This document shows positions 6,050 through 8,562 of a DNA stretch of 8,562 bases, piece by piece. The notes under the pieces are model-generated. The model was not told where the DNA came from. It did not search any database and saw only the letters and a list, made by a program, of their open reading frames with translations. Origin of the DNA: an uncultured Chlorobiaceae bacterium (lineage in GTDB: Bacteria > Bacteroidota > Chlorobiia > Chlorobiales > Chlorobiaceae); the NCBI GenBank assembly GCA_903904495.1, contig CAIVCU010000194.1:1-8562 (forward strand), read 5' to 3'. Every line of letters starts with the position of its first letter. Position 1 is the stretch's first letter. A program made the translations under genes and the position numbers.

Positions 6050-8562
6050 CCCTGCAGCGCAGCCTTTACCGAGACGGTATAGAGCTCAAGGGCTCTGGGG
6101 ACTCCGTCAAGGTTTTTGCCACCGGCAGTAGCAAACTCTGGCTTGCCTCCACCGCCACCCTGCACGCACTTCGCTGCCTCACGAATCAATTTTCCGGCAT
6201 CAAGACCGAGTTCCCGGACAGCCTTGTCGGAAACAAAGCTGACCAATGATACTTTTCCATCTTCCACACTGCAGAACAGAGCTGCAGAACAGGGCAGCAG
6301 TTCACGCAGGGCAAGAGCGGCCTGACGCAGTATATCAGCATCCACATCATCGACAACTTTTGTCATAATCCGGCAACCGCCGATATCAGGAGATGCATTA
6401 AGTTCGGCCGCAAGTGTGCTGAGAAGCGAAGCAATTTTTCCATCCTGAAGTTGCTTTTCAAGCTCTTTTTTGGCCTCCATCAATTCGGCAACCCTCTCTG
6501 ATGGAGACTCATCTCCTTTTGCTTTCAGCAGATGACGAACCTGCTGGAGTTCGCGGTACTCATTCCACAAGAGCTTTTCAGCAGATTTGCCGGTTAAAGC
6601 CTCAATACGCCTGACGCCTGAAGCAACAGAGGTTTCACTCACGATTTTAAAAAGCCCAATCCGACCAATATTATCTACATGGGTGCCCCCACACAGCTCA
6701 ACAGAGATACCGGGAACTTCAACCACTCTTACGTTGTCGGCATACTTGTCGCCAAAAAATGCAAGGGCGCCCTTCGCTATCGCTTCATCATAAGGAACGT
6801 CTGAATGCTTGAGCACCTCTTCAGACGTTCTGATCTGTTCATTCACCTCTGCTTCAACCTCTTCAAGCTGAACATCGGTAAGCTTGGAAAAGTGGCTGAA
6901 ATCAAAACGAAGACGTTCGGCATTGACAAACGATCCTTTCTGCTGAACATGCTGTCCCAATATCCTTCGAAGGGCACCATGGAGCAAGTGTGTTGCTGTA
7001 TGATTTCTCTCGGTATCCAGACGAACATGCCTGTCCACAGAGGCTTCAGCAGATAACTGGTCACCGTCAATCGTCATATCGTCCGGATTGACGGCTGTAT
7101 CGAGAATCTTATCGAAAACAGTGCTGATAACATGGACAATGGAATCGCCATCCTTGATGGTGTCAGTCACCTGAAGGCGGTATCTGCCACTCTCAATCCA
7201 GCCCCGATCACCCACCTGACCACCACTTTCTGGATAGAATGGAGTTTGATCAAGCACGACAAGAAGTTTGCCTTTAACATGCTTGACACCGTTAATCATG
7301 ACAGGCATCCCAAGGTGATCATAACCGGCAAATATTGTATAATGCACCTCACTGAACCATAGCCACTCAGCTCCGTCATCCTCAACATGCTGCTTTTCCC
7401 TGCGGTCGGTTCTTGCCCTCGTTTTCTGCAGCTGCATAGCGTGTTCAAAACCTTCGCCATCGACCTCAAAGCCAACATCAGCAGCCATAAGACGAGTCAG
7501 ATCGAAAGGGAAACCGTAGGTGTCATAAAGTTTGAATGCATCCTGGCCATTAATGGTCCTACCATTGTCTGAACGGACTTTTTCGATGACATCGTTGAAT
7601 ATTTCAATTCCCCTGTCCAGTGTAACAATAAAGCTCTCCTCTTCAGCTTTGATGATTTTTCTGACTGTATCCTGCTGCTTCTTTAGCTCAGGAAAAACAT
7701 CGCCCATGGAGTCGGCAAGGGTACCGACAAGCTGATGAAGAATCGGTTCGTTATAACCGAGATTTTTTGAATAACGCAGGGCACGGCGGAGAATGCGGCG
7801 CAGCACATAACCACGTCCTTCATTGGAAGGCATGGCTCCGTCTGAAAGCGCAAAAGTCAGTGTGCGTGCATGATCGGCAATAACCCTCATGGCAATGTCC
7901 AGAGGATCATCCATTGACGCACCATACCGAACACCGGTAATTTCGGTTATACGGTCAAACAGCGGCTTGAAAACATCCGTATCGTAGTTTGACCCTTTAC
8001 CCTGGAGAACCGCGGCCACCCTCTCAAACCCCATGCCGGTATCGACATGTTTCTTCGGGAGCGGCTCCAGGCGTCCATCGCTTTGGCGGTTATACTGAAT
8101 GAAAACAAGATTCCAAAGTTCGATGACACGGTAATCTCCAATATTAACAAGACTGCGGCCTGAAGCATCCTCAGTGAGATCGATATGAATTTCAGAACAT
8201 GGACCGCACGGGCCTGTTTCACCCATTTCCCAGAAGTTGTCTTTTTCACCAAATCGAATGATATGATCCGGATCAATATCTGTATGTTTCTGCCATATCT
8301 GAAAGCTCTCATCATCATCATGAAAAACTGTAGCGTAAAGACGCTCTTTAGGTAACGTCCATACTGCTGTGAGGAGTTCCCATGCCCAGGTTATTGCCTC
8401 AACCTTGTAATAATCGCCAAAAGACCAGTTGCCGAGCATTTCAAAAAAAGTATGGTGGTAGGTATCCCTGCCAACATCCTCAAGATCATTATGCTTGCCT
8501 GATGCCCTGATGCATTTCTGGGTATCAGCAGCCCGCACATAAGGCCTTGTACCTTTATCTAA
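6046..8562 (-). CDS. alaS: Alanyl-tRNA synthetase, 5' end outside window
   Basis: Charges tRNA-Ala with alanine and hydrolyses misacylated Ser- and Gly-tRNA-Ala. About 838 residues are visible; the frame is open to the window edge, reading LDKGTRPYVRAADTQKC, so roughly the first 50-60 residues lie beyond it. Visible parts in order are the class II aminoacylation core (SGKHNDLEDVG, HHTFFEMLGNWSFGDYYK, ETGPCGPCSEIH), motif 3 GRGYVLRRILRRA, the tRNA-recognition helices, the beta-barrel domain (FYPESGGQVGD), the editing domain with zinc ligands in HTATH (within 6979-7002) and CGGTH (6679-6693), and a coiled-coil linker plus C-Ala domain ending near the glycine-rich GGGGGKPEFA (about 6130-6160). 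All key editing residues are intact. It is the upstream gene of an apparent two-gene unit with the ferredoxin gene. The GTG at 8538 is only an internal Val codon. Confidence 0.97.
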   Translation of the reverse strand, partial: LDKGTRPYVRAADTQKCIRASGKHNDLEDVGRDTYHHTFFEMLGNWSFGDYYKVEAITWAWELLTAVWTLPKERLYATVFHDDDESFQIWQKHTDIDPDHIIRFGEKDNFWEMGETGPCGPCSEIHIDLTEDASGRSLVNIGDYRVIELWNLVFIQYNRQSDGRLEPLPKKHVDTGMGFERVAAVLQGKGSNYDTDVFKPLFDRITEITGVRYGASMDDPLDIAMRVIADHARTLTFALSDGAMPSNEGRGYVLRRILRRALRYSKNLGYNEPILHQLVGTLADSMGDVFPELKKQQDTVRKIIKAEEESFIVTLDRGIEIFNDVIEKVRSDNGRTINGQDAFKLYDTYGFPFDLTRLMAADVGFEVDGEGFEHAMQLQKTRARTDRREKQHVEDDGAEWLWFSEVHYTIFAGYDHLGMPVMINGVKHVKGKLLVVLDQTPFYPESGGQVGDRGWIESGRYRLQVTDTIKDGDSIVHVISTVFDKILDTAVNPDDMTIDGDQLSAEASVDRHVRLDTERNHTATHLLHGALRRILGQHVQQKGSFVNAERLRFDFSHFSKLTDVQLEEVEAEVNEQIRTSEEVLKHSDVPYDEAIAKGALAFFGDKYADNVRVVEVPGISVELCGGTHVDNIGRIGLFKIVSETSVASGVRRIEALTGKSAEKLLWNEYRELQQVRHLLKAKGDESPSERVAELMEAKKELEKQLQDGKIASLLSTLAAELNASPDIGGCRIMTKVVDDVDADILRQAALALRELLPCSAALFCSVEDGKVSLVSFVSDKAVRELGLDAGKLIREAAKCVQGGGGGKPEFATAGGKNLDGVPRALELYTVSVKAALQG

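Noticed and set aside
5552..6249. Plus-strand open frames opposite the ferredoxin gene and the end of alaS
   Set aside because: They lack recognisable motifs and are antisense to well-supported genes; best seen as shadows of minus-strand coding sequence.
8536..8538. GTG as the start of alaS
   Set aside because: The frame continues to the window edge with family-typical residues, and a start here would remove part of the catalytic core.

Overview
The window looks like a stretch of a bacterial chromosome, most likely from a green sulfur bacterium (Chlorobiales). This is inferred from the overall look of the GMP synthase, alanyl-tRNA synthetase and two-ACT SerB proteins, weak Shine-Dalgarno sequences and moderate GC content. 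I could not run a database comparison, so the lineage is a guess.

Layout. Bases 1-1148 (+) hold the 3' part of a class A penicillin-binding protein (PBP1A type), cut by the left edge. After 29 bases comes a complete guaA (1178-2719, +), probably in the same operon. A terminator-like hairpin follows (2770-2812). Next is a 61-codon open frame (2828-3013) that I read as an internally deleted remnant of an IS200/IS605-type TnpA transposase. Its stop overlaps the start of a complete WG-repeat lipoprotein gene (3010-4155, +) built from 114-bp units in exact register. A 159-bp spacer with two possible RNA hairpins leads into a complete serB (4315-5586, +) with two N-terminal ACT domains.

On the minus strand, alaS enters from the right edge (8562 down to 6046, 5' end missing). 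It is followed, with an ATGA stop/start overlap, by a small protein with a two-cluster 4Fe-4S ferredoxin domain (6049 down to 5531). The 3' ends of the ferredoxin gene and serB face each other and overlap by 56 bp, so the two operons collide with no intergenic space.

The genes mostly do housekeeping: cell-wall polymerisation, guanine nucleotide synthesis, serine synthesis and tRNA charging. The accessory part is the 2.7-4.2 kb block (transposase remnant plus WG-repeat lipoprotein). The least explained gene is the ferredoxin-like protein coupled to alaS. I found no CRISPR array, tRNA, rRNA, phage module or clearly new multi-gene system. The points most worth a second look are the alaS-ferredoxin coupling with its extra N-terminal cysteine cluster, the antisense overlap with serB, the decayed transposase fused to the start of the WG gene, and the indel-free WG repeat array.
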